A stretch of 64,000 nucleotides of DNA, taken from Gottfriedia acidiceleris (GTDB taxonomy: Bacteria; Bacillota; Bacilli; Bacillales; Bacillaceae_G). Below the pieces are notes generated by a model. It was not told the origin of the DNA. It saw nothing but the letters and a program-made list of their open reading frames with translations, and did not search any database. Each line of letters starts with the position of its first letter. Position 1 is the stretch's first letter. Position numbers and translations under genes: made by a program. The stretch is taken from contig NZ_NESS01000002.1 in assembly GCF_002128425.1 (NCBI RefSeq), forward strand, positions 186,001 through 250,000, in the 5' to 3' direction. Positions 50,356 through 59,505 of the stretch are shown piece by piece.

Positions 50356-51096
50356 ATGCAAATTGAACATTTAAGCCATTGGAGTGGGGAATTAGGACGT
50401 GAAATGCCGTTGAACAGATATGGACACAGTGGCATGCCAATCTTAGTTTTTCCATCATCTGGGGGGACTCATTTTGAATACCATAATTTTGGAATGATTG
50501 ATGTGTGTCATGAATTTATAGAATCAGGAAAAGTTCAGTTTTTTACATTGGCTAGTATAGATAGCGAAAGTTGGCTTCACGACTCAAAATCGGTACATGA
50601 CCGTGCATTAGCTCATGAAGCATATGATCGTTATGTGATTTCAGAAGCTATACCATTTATTAAACATAAAACAGGTTGGTTTGATCCAATGATGACAACG
50701 GGATGTAGTATGGGGGCATATCATGCGTTGAACTTTTTATTGAGACATCCGGATGTCTTCCAAACAACCGTTGCCCTTAGCGGTGTTTACGATGTGCGTT
50801 TCTTTTTTGGGAACTACGGAAATGATCCTCTCGTATACGAAAATTCACCGAGTGATTACATATGGAATCAAAATGACGGGTGGTTTATCGACCGATATCG
50901 TTCAGCAGATATCATTATTTGTACTGGGCTTGGTGATTGGGAAGAAGATGGACTGCCTTCATACTTTACATTAAAAGAAGCCTTTGAACAAAAGCAAATT
51001 AAAGCATGGTTTGATGAGTGGGGCAAAGATGTTTCGCATGATTGGGTTTGGTGGCGACGCCAAATGCCGTATTTTTTAGGAGAATTATTTAAATAA
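50356..51096 (+). CDS. Esterase (alpha/beta hydrolase-fold)
   Basis: About 246 residues. PILVFPSSGGTHFEYHNFGM near residues 31-50, nucleophile GCSMGAYHAL near 119, and C-terminal DVSHDWVWWRRQMPYFLGEL with the catalytic histidine. Different subfamily from the first esterase. ATAGGAG precedes the ATG at 50356; the open frame starts in the ATP-grasp gene. Third gene of the cluster, with a terminator at 51134. Confidence 0.9.
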   Translation: MQIEHLSHWSGELGREMPLNRYGHSGMPILVFPSSGGTHFEYHNFGMIDVCHEFIESGKVQFFTLASIDSESWLHDSKSVHDRALAHEAYDRYVISEAIPFIKHKTGWFDPMMTTGCSMGAYHALNFLLRHPDVFQTTVALSGVYDVRFFFGNYGNDPLVYENSPSDYIWNQNDGWFIDRYRSADIIICTGLGDWEEDGLPSYFTLKEAFEQKQIKAWFDEWGKDVSHDWVWWRRQMPYFLGELFK

Positions 51097-51133
51097 GATT
51101 GCTAGTTTATCCCTTAAAATCAATTTAAAATAG

Positions 51134-51165
51134 AAAAAGGCTCTTTACTAAAGGGCCTTTTTTTG
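51134..51165 (+). terminator. Terminator of the esterase/ATP-grasp operon
   Basis: AAAAAGGCTC...GGGCCTTTTTTT hairpin. Confidence 0.75.
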
Positions 51166-51279
51166 AATTTGTAACCTTACATAATACACATGGATATTTT
51201 GTAAAATATATTATAAGTTTTTTAGCAATTTAGGTCTTGAAAACTACTGAGGATTCTTAATGTAGTCGGTATGTAGAAC

Positions 51280-51801
51280 TTATTTTGACTGAGAAAGTAC
51301 ATAATGAAAATACTTTTGTGGCGTACCATAACGCATGAGCTCTTGAATTAATTCTTCATCAACTTTAGTAATAGTTCTTTTTTCTGCTTCACTACCATCT
51401 TGAATTGATACGGGTAATAAACTTCCATTTTCATAATCAAAATGAATCATTTTTCCTATACCTTCTCCTGTAATGCTTAACGTAACTCCTTCATTTACCA
51501 TAGCATAACCAACAATGTCATACATTTTCTTAAACAATTCCTCTATATCAGCAAAAGCAACAAATTCTTCTTCACCGTCGTTAAATACGTCATCCTTATC
51601 AAATTTTACCCAAATACCAACGGGTTCTTTTTCTGGAGCTCTATTTAAATCTTCATAATCGATTTTTGTTATCGTCCCTGAATGATAAATAGGCTCTTCC
51701 TCATTAACACAATAAATGTCACTTCTTTTAATAATTTCTACACGATCGCCTTCACCAACTGTTAATTCTCTTTTTGTTCCAAACCTATTGTAGTAATTCA
51801 A
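51280..51801 (-). CDS. Hypothetical protein
   Basis: 173 residues, soluble and very acidic. N-terminal SH3-like beta region (VGEGDRVEIIKRSDIYCVN...YHSGTITKID) and a C-terminal helical part. No family recognised. TTG start with AGGAGGAAG upstream. Minus strand, single gene. Confidence 0.65.
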   Translation of the reverse strand: MNYYNRFGTKRELTVGEGDRVEIIKRSDIYCVNEEEPIYHSGTITKIDYEDLNRAPEKEPVGIWVKFDKDDVFNDGEEEFVAFADIEELFKKMYDIVGYAMVNEGVTLSITGEGIGKMIHFDYENGSLLPVSIQDGSEAEKRTITKVDEELIQELMRYGTPQKYFHYVLSQSK

Positions 51802-52091
51802 GATACTTCCTCCTAATAAATTCTTTAGACTTACAAATTATCCCCTAAATTACTAAAGAAATACTTAAAGAGAATGTCAATTTTAATTGATTTTCATTTG
51901 ATTTTTTCATCAGTGTAGTTAGATAAAAAGTTCTTTAGCATTCATATAAATTAAGAAAGGAGAAATTTAACAACTATGGAATATAAATAAAAGGATTTAG
52001 AGTAATTGCAATTGCATTTTAAAAACTACTTTTTGTTAATTTGCAGATATTTATAGAATCAATTCGTTTTATCCGCTTAGGGAGATAATTT

Positions 52092-52616
52092 ATGAGAAAA
52101 CTAATTTTTATCACTATTATGTTAGTTTTTTTTGAAAGTTGCTCGTCATCGACGCTTCTAAATGCAATTGAAATATCGGGTCGTGGAAACGTTAATGTAT
52201 TATTTCAAGATGATCGAGATCGAATTGTTATTTTTTCAAGCAAAAACGGTTCAGGTAATGAAATGCTAAGTTTAAATACTTTTACAAAAACAAAGAAAGG
52301 TTATGAGTATAATTCAGATGGAGAATTTGGTGTAAACATGCATTCTACAATTAAATACGAATTTTTAACAGTGAGTAGAGTAGGACACAAAACTAGTAAA
52401 GTATTCTGGGGTTATGTAGCAAACTATCCGAATGCAGACCATGTGAATTTCATCTTGGAGGGCGAAACTCACCGAGTGTTATATCAATCAAAGGTTAATA
52501 TACAAGAAAATAATATCGTCATTAAGAAGTTACCGAATGAAAAATCTCTTGTGAATATTAAAGAGTTTCGATATGAAATTTTAGATAAAAAAGGTAAGGT
52601 TATTGTTAAACGTTGA
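52092..52616 (+). CDS. Hypothetical secreted protein or lipoprotein
   Basis: 174 residues. N-terminal hydrophobic stretch KLIFITIMLVFFESC with a cysteine at about residue 16 that could serve as a lipobox (FESC is atypical). Beta-rich domain follows, ending in ILDKKGKVIVKR. GGGAGATAATTT precedes the ATG. It ends directly before unit U35, as cassette genes do. The 140 bp before it contain a broken reading frame and no clear gene. Confidence 0.6.
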   Translation: MRKLIFITIMLVFFESCSSSTLLNAIEISGRGNVNVLFQDDRDRIVIFSSKNGSGNEMLSLNTFTKTKKGYEYNSDGEFGVNMHSTIKYEFLTVSRVGHKTSKVFWGYVANYPNADHVNFILEGETHRVLYQSKVNIQENNIVIKKLPNEKSLVNIKEFRYEILDKKGKVIVKR

Positions 52617-52617
52617 T

Positions 52618-52690
52618 GTTCAACGAACGCAGTACTTTAGTTGTACAACAATTTAGGAGTTGATCGAACGCGATCAGCTCCTAAAAACAG
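52618..52690 (+). repeat. Partial unit U35
   Basis: TGTTCAACGAACGCAGTACTTTAGTTG region (box 1, degenerate centre) and a long hairpin AGGAGTTGATCG with CGATCAGCTCCT. No box 2. Confidence 0.65.
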
Positions 52691-52712
52691 AAGTATTAGG
52701 TAGGGGATAAAC

Positions 52713-53207
52713 ATGGAGAAATCTAATAGTGAACAACTATTCAATGAGTTTTTAAGAATTTCCCACATATTAAATATCGAACTTAGTATCGTACCTGTTT
52801 TATACGGCTCGTTAGGACTTCAAAAAATTAGTGGATTAGAATTTTTCCCTCAGGATATAGATATTTTATTACCACTTGAATTTTTAAGGGAAAAATGGAG
52901 AAGTTTGCAATTAACAGTTGAATCGTTAGGATATAAACTTGTTGATTTAAATGAGCATGAATTTAAAAAATATGAATTTAATATCGCTTTTTCACATGAA
53001 GAAGATCTTTATCAATTTGCAGAAGTAGAATTTAAAAATCTTAATATAATAAATGTTAATGGGATTAAATATAAAACTCTGAGCATAGAAGAGTACCTTA
53101 TAGTTTATAAAAAATCTTCAATAGATGGTTATAGAAGGACAAAAAAAAATAATAAGGATTTTGTGAAAATAAATATCATAGAAGAATTAATGCAAGAAAA
53201 ATTCTAG
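52713..53207 (+). CDS. Nucleotidyltransferase-fold protein
   Basis: 164 residues. LYGSLGLQKISG near residue 30 (GS motif) and FPQDIDILLPLEFL near 46 (DxD metal pair) match the minimal nucleotidyltransferase fold; a later acidic strand (FAEVEFKNL) could be the third acidic residue. Relatives include aminoglycoside nucleotidyltransferases and MNT-type antitoxins. AGGTAGGGG precedes the ATG. Cassette-like gene between U35 and U36. Confidence 0.65.
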   Translation: MEKSNSEQLFNEFLRISHILNIELSIVPVLYGSLGLQKISGLEFFPQDIDILLPLEFLREKWRSLQLTVESLGYKLVDLNEHEFKKYEFNIAFSHEEDLYQFAEVEFKNLNIINVNGIKYKTLSIEEYLIVYKKSSIDGYRRTKKNNKDFVKINIIEELMQEKF

Positions 53208-53220
53208 GTAAATTTGTGTT

Positions 53221-53315
53221 TCTCTTATTCTATTAACATAATGCGTTAATTGAAAAGCATAAAGGGCTGCTTTGGCGGTCGTTTTATTATGCTATCCTAA
53301 GGGTTAATGAAAAGA
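53221..53315 (+). repeat. Degenerate two-box unit U36
   Basis: TCTCTTATTCTATTAA, centre CATAATGCG, TTAATTG; hairpin AAGGGCTGCTTTGGCGGTCG is weak; right side TATCCTAAGGGTTAATGAAAAG. Clearly eroded. Confidence 0.5.
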
Positions 53316-53415
53316 TAAAATTATTGTGAAATAACAAAAAATTATCGATATCATGAAAATAATATTTAAGTTACAGAAATGTGAATTTTAATAAATAGTA
53401 TAGGAGAAAAAACCA

Positions 53416-53976
53416 ATGAATCCATTATTATTAGAAATTCCAACTAGGATCGATACAAAGAGATTGTACTTAAGAATTCCGATGGCTGGCGATGGTGAAA
53501 CAGTTCAAGCTTCAATAAAAGCATCACTTAATGAACTTAAACTTTGGTTAGCTTTATTTCAAAATATGCCTGATATTAATGAAACAGAAATACTTGTGCG
53601 ACGCGCGCATATTCAGTTTTTAAATCGTGAAAGTTTTCGTTATTTTATATTCAGTAAAGAAACAGATGAGTTTATTGGTACGTGCAGTTTACACAAAATT
53701 AATTGGGATATACCTAAATTTGAAATAGGATACTGGATTGATACTCGTTTTAGTGGTAAGGGTTTTATGACAGAAGCAATTCAAAGATTAACCGATTTTG
53801 CAATTCAGGTATTGAATAGTAAACGAATTGAAATACGATGTGAATCTAGTAATACGAAAAGTCGTACGATCCCCGAAAAATTAGGATTTGAGCTTGAAGG
53901 GATTTTACGTAATGAAGATTTCTCAGCTGATGGTAAAAAATTAACTGACACTTGTATTTATGCAAAGATAAATTAA
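53416..53976 (+). CDS. GNAT acetyltransferase (RimJ/RimL-like)
   Basis: 186 residues. IPTRIDTKRLYLRIPMAGDGE start, FEIGYWIDTRFSGKGFMTEAIQRL acetyl-CoA loop (SGKGFMTEA), and SSNTKSRTIPEKLGFELEGILRNED, as in ribosomal-protein N-acetyltransferase-like enzymes. TAGGAGAAAA precedes the ATG. Cassette-like, between U36 and U37. Confidence 0.9.
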   Translation: MNPLLLEIPTRIDTKRLYLRIPMAGDGETVQASIKASLNELKLWLALFQNMPDINETEILVRRAHIQFLNRESFRYFIFSKETDEFIGTCSLHKINWDIPKFEIGYWIDTRFSGKGFMTEAIQRLTDFAIQVLNSKRIEIRCESSNTKSRTIPEKLGFELEGILRNEDFSADGKKLTDTCIYAKIN

Positions 53977-53987
53977 TCTATAAATTA

Positions 53988-54040
53988 TCTTTACTTCTGC
54001 AACTAAAGCAAAGCATACCTTAGTTCGATTAGAAACTATT
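53988..54040 (+). repeat. Half unit U37
   Basis: TTACTTCTGCAACTAA (to 54006), centre AGCAAAGCATACC, TTAGTTC. No hairpin or second box. Confidence 0.6.
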
Positions 54041-54122
54041 AAGTAAAAATAGTTGATCTGTTTAATCCTTAGATACAAGCACGAAAATGCGGATTTACAA
54101 CGTTAAGGTAATTCAAATATAA

Positions 54123-54167
54123 AAAAGCCTAATTTCTCGTTATTATAAGTGAGAAATTAGGCTTTTG
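54123..54167. terminator. Bidirectional terminator
   Basis: AAGCCTAATTTCTC pairs with GAGAAATTAGGCTT, with A and T runs. Confidence 0.85.
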
Positions 54168-54267
54168 TTATTTTCATTAAAGCTCCATTTTGCCGAATAA
54201 GCAATTTCAAGAAAATTAGAGAAAATCCATAATGATTAAGTCTCCCCACAATCAAAGAAAGAGATGG

Positions 54268-54921
54268 TTAATGGTGGCTTTCAAATGCGAAAGCTGGGTT
54301 AATCATTTTTAATGCATCGTAAGTAATAGTAATTTTAATATGTTTATCTTTTATTTTATGCTTTCTTATATTAACTTCGGGATTTGTGAATATAAACCCA
54401 TTTTCAATCATCTCCCAAAGCTTTTTTCTTGAAACGTTTAATTTATTTTTAAGTAACTTGTCTAGTCGAAGATTAAAGCTATATTGTGACTCAATTATAA
54501 TAAATATTTCTTGCGGCAGTTTTTTATAAAAATCAATGTTTTCACCTATTGCGATATAATCAATATTAAAAATTGCTTCCGCTTGATTTCTCCTAATAGT
54601 GTCCATATCGAAGGCATATTTCCATGCAGTCTCTTTATCATTTTTCGACATGTTTTCAAATAAGCTTTTATCTAGATCTACTGGGTTAATACGAGAAAAG
54701 ATAGTTACGTTCCATGTTGAATCACATTGATTACATTTATAAATTAACCATACATCTATTTTTTGTTTGTTCGCATTCATTCTAAAAAGTTCACTACAAT
54801 AAAATTCCTTTTTTTTACCGCATTTAGTACAATTCCTTAGAACCAATGGTGTGCTCTTCGGCTGTATAGACCAAGTAATTATATTATTTTCATTCATAGA
54901 GTATTGGTGCTTAAAACTCAT
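54268..54921 (-). CDS. DUF1062 family protein
   Basis: 217 residues. An N-terminal zinc-ribbon-like pair, CTKCGKKKEFYCSE and YKCNQCDSTWNV, followed by ILKNKLNVSRKKL-type S4-like helix segment LDKLLKNKLNVSRKKLWEMI. This layout matches DUF1062 proteins, of unknown function, possibly nucleic-acid binding. The ATG at 54921, just after GAGGTGAAAG, is preferred to the GTG at 54930. Confidence 0.85.
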   Translation of the reverse strand: MSFKHQYSMNENNIITWSIQPKSTPLVLRNCTKCGKKKEFYCSELFRMNANKQKIDVWLIYKCNQCDSTWNVTIFSRINPVDLDKSLFENMSKNDKETAWKYAFDMDTIRRNQAEAIFNIDYIAIGENIDFYKKLPQEIFIIIESQYSFNLRLDKLLKNKLNVSRKKLWEMIENGFIFTNPEVNIRKHKIKDKHIKITITYDALKMINPAFAFESHH

Positions 54922-55147
54922 CACTTTCACCTCGAAAAATGTTATTGAACATTCGAAAAGTTATTTGCGTGAAAGTGTTATCTTATCATCGGTCTCACCC
55001 CTTTGATAAATTTATAAATTAACAAATGAAAAATTCATTGGACGATACCTCACTTTCTTTTAAGAATAACTCTATAATACCATAATTTCCCTCAAAAACC
55101 GTATTTTACCAACAATATCCCATTAATAAATTGTAATATTAATAACA

Positions 55148-55180
55148 AAAAAAGATTCTTCGAACAGAAGAATCTTTTTT
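55148..55180. terminator. Terminator hairpin
   Basis: AAAAAGATTCTTCG pairs with AGAAGAATCTTTTTT; strong stem, T run on both strands. Confidence 0.8.
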
Positions 55181-55212
55181 AGAAATCGTCAAATTGTAAG
55201 GAAGATAAACAT

Positions 55213-55250
55213 TTTTGTAGAACTAACGCATTAGTTAGTTGCATAAGAAT
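55213..55250 (+). repeat. Short single-core site U38
   Basis: TGTAGAACTAA, centre CGCATTAG, TTAGTTG, CATAAGAAT. Single core with an intact right outer arm. It abuts the stop codon of the minus-strand gene that follows, so relative to that gene it lies in the usual downstream position. Confidence 0.75.
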
Positions 55251-55254
55251 GAAG

Positions 55255-55626
55255 TTATTCTTTCCTAAGAAAAAACGTTATTAGATAAACAACTAACATC
55301 CCGATCGTTGTCATTCCAACTGTTGATACAAAATTGGCTACACTCAAATTTTCCGTTATCGTTACTTCATTCCACTCTACAATTACTCTTAAGATAACGC
55401 CGACAACACTACTAATAATAGCGACCATTAAGGTACTGTACCACTTTCTTTGAAAAGCGTTGTAACATGAAATACCTGCCATTATACAATAAAAGTAATA
55501 TAGAAAATTTAAATTCGAAGTAAATTTTAAAGGAAATACAACGAATGACAATATAATTTGCATTAAAGATATTAGCATTATAAGAGTCAGCTTTTTTTTA
55601 TTTTTGAGAGATAGTATCATGTTCAT
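55255..55626 (-). CDS. Four-helix membrane protein
   Basis: 123 residues with four helices (about 12-31, 37-55, 64-84, 98-119). GAGGTAAAAAG precedes the ATG. No family recognised. Its stop lies four bases from site U38, suggesting a cassette in the opposite orientation. Confidence 0.6.
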   Translation of the reverse strand: MNMILSLKNKKKLTLIMLISLMQIILSFVVFPLKFTSNLNFLYYFYCIMAGISCYNAFQRKWYSTLMVAIISSVVGVILRVIVEWNEVTITENLSVANFVSTVGMTTIGMLVVYLITFFLRKE

Positions 55627-55959
55627 TTACTTTTTACCTCACTTAATATTCGTTTTAAATGAAGGATAATACTATATTTTATTTGATATTATTCGGCATA
55701 AATTACTAAAATCCCTTGTTCAATTATTTTGCAATTTATTTACTTGTTTGAAAACAAAAAGCGCAAAATTTCAAATAATTATATTTTAATAAACTGTATG
55801 AACTAGTGTATGATTAGTAAATTACTATTAAAGTTTAAACTTTCTTTAGTTCGTTAAAAGGGTGTCCGAGACTTAGGGGAACTCACTAACTCAAAATATA
55901 AAAAGATGTCTAAAGAGAAATCTCTAAAGATCAATTTGAAAATTAATAAGGTGAAATAA
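55627..55959. other. Intergenic region, nothing recognised
   Basis: About 330 AT-rich bases upstream of two divergent genes. No repeat, RNA or coding remnant is seen. Confidence 0.5.
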
Positions 55960-58233
55960 ATGATTGTAAATACATTAAATGACGTAAATGAGTTAATTAC
56001 AGAATGGCAAACAGCAATTGAGGCGGAACGAAATTATTTAAAATTTCACGGTGGGAGAAGTTATACTCTTTCAAAGGGAACTCCACTATATCATATTGGA
56101 CAAAGTACAGTTATCTTGTTTACGATTTATGCAGAAATTTTTGTCCCAGAAGGAACGCCGGTAAGAATAAAAATAGATAATCAAGAGTATCAAGGTGAAT
56201 TATTGTCCTTTAAAGGCTCTCAAGTTGAAATTAAAATTAATGAAAGTATTACTTCAACAATTCCATATGCTGAACTTTTTAATGAACCTTGGGAGTTACT
56301 CGATCAATTAATTGAAAGACTTGAGGAAATAAAAGATTATCGAAGTAAACAAAAAAGAATTATGAAACTAATGAATGCTGATGCTACTGCTAAACATTTA
56401 AGTAAAATGAAGAAAAAAAGTTCAACAAAGCAGGAGCTAATTTATCGTTCGTTTTATAATGCGACTACATATATATGGGGGCCACCAGGAACTGGGAAAT
56501 CTTATAACTTAACAAATATTATTTTAAAACATTACGAAAAAAATAAGTCAGTTCTAGTAATTGCTCATTCTAATGCAGCAGTAGATGTTTTAATGAAAAA
56601 TGTTATTCATGAATTAGAGCAGAAAGATAAATGGAAAAGTGGAGAAATTGTCCGCTATGGTTATACAAAAGATGAAGTGTTATTACAACACGAAGATGTC
56701 CTTTCATCAAAGCTTGTTGAGATAAATGGAAGTATAAATCAAGATGAGTTGGAAAATTTAGATGAAAGAAAGCATTCAATGCTAAGGAAAGCTAGAAGAG
56801 GGGCAGCCTCGAAAAAAGAATTAGATGATTTAAGTAAAATTCAAACTAAATTAAATAAAATTCGAGGGGAAATCCGTGAAAAAGAAAAAGAATTGATTGA
56901 TCAAGCAAAAGTGATCGGAACTACATTATCCAAATGTTCAATTGACCCTTTAATTTATCTACGCCAGTTTGATTTAGTTATTGTGGATGAAATTAGTATG
57001 GCATATACACCACAAATTGCATTTGCTTCAACATTAGGGAAACGAATTGTTGTCTGCGGAGATTTTAAACAATTACCCCCAATTGCATCATGTTTTCATA
57101 ATGAATATGTAAAAAAGTGGCTACAAGAAGATTTATTTCATCATACAGGGATTGTTCAAAAAATAGAAAATGGTGAACCATTAATTAATTTAGTTTTATT
57201 GAATCAGCAAAGGAGAATGCATCCGGCCATATCTGGATTTACGAATAGTGAGATCTATCATTCGTTAGTGTTTGATCATCCATCCGTCAAAAAAAGGCAG
57301 GAAATCTCAAAACATAGACCATTTCCAATGAAAGCAAATAGTTTAATAAATTCTCAATTTCTAAAAACCTATGCTCTAAAAGATTCAAATACAAATTCTA
57401 GATATAATTTAGGGTCTGCGATTATTGCAATTCAATGTATTCTTACAAGTATCTTAGATGGGGTCAAGTCAATTGGAGTTGTTACGCCATATAGAGCACA
57501 GGCAAAGTTACTTAAGGCTCTCCATAAAGAGATGATCGGCAAAACAAAATATAGAGAATTACCAATACAAATCGCAACAGTTCACCGATTTCAAGGAGCC
57601 GAGTGCGACGTTATCATTTTTGATTCAGTCGATACGAAACCACAATATTCTCCTGGATTACTGCTTACAGATCAAAACAGTGAAAGATTAATTAATGTTG
57701 CTTTGACTAGAGCTAGAGGTAAATTTATTCATATTGCAGATATTCCATTTATTAAAAGTAAAACAAATTCAAAAAAGACGATTAATAAGTTAATTCATTA
57801 CCAAATGGAAAATGAATACAAGGTGAGTAAAGAAGATTTTGAAAAAGTTTTTTCAAAGAATATATCAAAGAGGTTAAGACTGTTTTTAAATGATTCAATC
57901 GACCTAAAAAATGAATTAGTAAACGATATAAAAAATGCTAATAAAAAAATAATTGTCTCAATGCCAAATTTATCTGAAATGTCATTGGAAATTCGGAAAC
58001 TTATAAATGAAGTTGAGATTCCTATTCAGTTTATAAGTGAAGCTCATTTTGAAAATCAAAAAAATAGAACTTTTATTAAAAAAGATCAAGTTCAACCCTT
58101 TATAATGATTGATAATGAAGTTTTATGGTATGGAATTTCTTTGTCAAAAGTAAGTTTAAACCAATCAAATAACTCTGCGAGATTGAATTGTCCTTTAACA
58201 TGTCAAATATTAAGAGGTTTTATTGATTATTAA
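55960..58233 (+). CDS. Large SF1 helicase with PLD-like C-terminus
   Basis: 757 residues. Walker A GPPGTGKS at residues 174-181, Walker B VDEIS (D343, E344), motif III GDFKQLPPI, motif IV region LNQQRRMHP, motif V VHRFQGAECDV, motif VI NVALTRARG: a Dna2/Upf1-like SF1B helicase. An N-terminal SH3/OB-like region (residues 60-120) precedes it. The end (FIMIDNEVLWYGISLSKVS) resembles the degenerate phospholipase-D-like tail of some bacterial helicases, but without an HKD motif. DNA or RNA repair or phage defence is possible. AAGGTG precedes the ATG. Confidence 0.9.
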   Translation: MIVNTLNDVNELITEWQTAIEAERNYLKFHGGRSYTLSKGTPLYHIGQSTVILFTIYAEIFVPEGTPVRIKIDNQEYQGELLSFKGSQVEIKINESITSTIPYAELFNEPWELLDQLIERLEEIKDYRSKQKRIMKLMNADATAKHLSKMKKKSSTKQELIYRSFYNATTYIWGPPGTGKSYNLTNIILKHYEKNKSVLVIAHSNAAVDVLMKNVIHELEQKDKWKSGEIVRYGYTKDEVLLQHEDVLSSKLVEINGSINQDELENLDERKHSMLRKARRGAASKKELDDLSKIQTKLNKIRGEIREKEKELIDQAKVIGTTLSKCSIDPLIYLRQFDLVIVDEISMAYTPQIAFASTLGKRIVVCGDFKQLPPIASCFHNEYVKKWLQEDLFHHTGIVQKIENGEPLINLVLLNQQRRMHPAISGFTNSEIYHSLVFDHPSVKKRQEISKHRPFPMKANSLINSQFLKTYALKDSNTNSRYNLGSAIIAIQCILTSILDGVKSIGVVTPYRAQAKLLKALHKEMIGKTKYRELPIQIATVHRFQGAECDVIIFDSVDTKPQYSPGLLLTDQNSERLINVALTRARGKFIHIADIPFIKSKTNSKKTINKLIHYQMENEYKVSKEDFEKVFSKNISKRLRLFLNDSIDLKNELVNDIKNANKKIIVSMPNLSEMSLEIRKLINEVEIPIQFISEAHFENQKNRTFIKKDQVQPFIMIDNEVLWYGISLSKVSLNQSNNSARLNCPLTCQILRGFIDY

Positions 58234-58329
58234 AAGTTACATAGAGCGTATTCTATGTAATTTTTTTTATTCTTATTAAATAATTTTCCGCATAAAATTA
58301 AAATAAAATGCTACGGGATAGGTGAATAA

Positions 58330-59505
58330 ATGGTCGATCGATCGGTATTTTCTAAATTGTCTATGCCATGTGCTTTTTTGGATTGGGATGCTTTTGTTCA
58401 AAATGTAGATACTATTGCAACTAAATCAAACGGTAAGAAAATACGAATTGCTACAAAATCAATTCGTAGTGTACAAGTTTTAAAATATATTTTAGAGAGA
58501 AATGATTGTTATGAGGGGCTAATGTGTTATAACCCCCATGAAGCAGATTTTCTTGCTGAAAATGGTTTTGATAATTTATTAATTGGTTATCCAACAGTTG
58601 ATGTAATAGGAATAAATAAAATTGCACAACAAATAAAAAAAGGAAAAAAAATCATTTGTATGGTGGATGAGACAGAACAGATCAGTATTATTGAAAAGAT
58701 TGCAGTGAAAAATGAGATTGTTATTCCACTTTGTATCGACGTAGATATGAGTACTTCATATTTAGGATTTCATTTTGGAGTAAGGAGGTCACCAATTAAA
58801 GAAACTAGAGATTTAGTACCGCTACTAACACATATATTGCAATCTTTGAATGTGCGCTTGGAAGGAATTATGGGATATGAGGCACAAATTGCAGGGGTTG
58901 GTGATGATGCAAAAAATAGGTTTATGAAAAATAAAATAATCCAATTTTTAAAGAAGAAATCATTAGGTGAAATAGCGAAAAAAAGAAGAGAAATTGTAAA
59001 ACATATTGAAAAAGATGGATACCACCTTGAATTTGTAAATGGAGGGGGTACTGGAAGTCTTCACTCTACGACAAAGGAAAAAGTGGTTACTGAAGTAACA
59101 GTAGGCTCAGGATTTTATGCTCCAACATTATTTGATGAATACAGAAGTTTTCAATATCAGCCAGCAATTGGCTTTGCTTTACCAATCATTCGAAAACCAG
59201 CGGATAATATTTTTACATGCACAAGTGGAGGGTTTATCGCCTCAGGTGCTGTAGGTAAAGAAAAATTACCAACTCCATATTCCCCAGATCATTGTACACT
59301 TTTGCCACTAGAAGGTGCTGGTGAAGTTCAAACCCCAGTTTATTATTCAGGACATGAAGATTTAAAAATAGGCGATGCAATTTTATTTAGACCAAGTAAG
59401 TCCGGGGAAATTGCTGAGCGTTTTTCTCATTTATATGTTGTAAGTAAAAATAAGATCATCGACCGGTTCACAACATACAGAGGAGATAGGGGGTGCTTCC
59501 TATGA
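58330..59505 (+). CDS. PLP-dependent amino-acid deaminase/aldolase (DSD1/alanine-racemase-like)
   Basis: 391 residues. RIATKSIRS places the PLP lysine at residue 43 (fold type III); VNGGGTGSLHS near 240 binds the phosphate; C-terminal metal-site region with SPDHCTLLP (His and Cys, as in D-serine dehydratase and D-threonine aldolase). Acts on a D-amino acid or hydroxy-amino acid; substrate unknown. The stop overlaps the next gene's start by four bases (ATGA). Confidence 0.88.
   Translation: MVDRSVFSKLSMPCAFLDWDAFVQNVDTIATKSNGKKIRIATKSIRSVQVLKYILERNDCYEGLMCYNPHEADFLAENGFDNLLIGYPTVDVIGINKIAQQIKKGKKIICMVDETEQISIIEKIAVKNEIVIPLCIDVDMSTSYLGFHFGVRRSPIKETRDLVPLLTHILQSLNVRLEGIMGYEAQIAGVGDDAKNRFMKNKIIQFLKKKSLGEIAKKRREIVKHIEKDGYHLEFVNGGGTGSLHSTTKEKVVTEVTVGSGFYAPTLFDEYRSFQYQPAIGFALPIIRKPADNIFTCTSGGFIASGAVGKEKLPTPYSPDHCTLLPLEGAGEVQTPVYYSGHEDLKIGDAILFRPSKSGEIAERFSHLYVVSKNKIIDRFTTYRGDRGCFL

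Larger units (their letters stand above)
54931..55254. other. Intergenic region with terminator and site U38
   Basis: No gene. Contains the hairpin at 55148-55180 and single-core site U38 at 55213-55250. Confidence 0.5.

Noticed and set aside
8119-59501. Extended N-termini of several genes (8119, 11551, 14594, 42385, 46738, 50317, 54930, 59493)
   Set aside because: Better placed ribosome binding sites and, for lipoproteins, proper signal peptides favour the internal starts used in the feature list.
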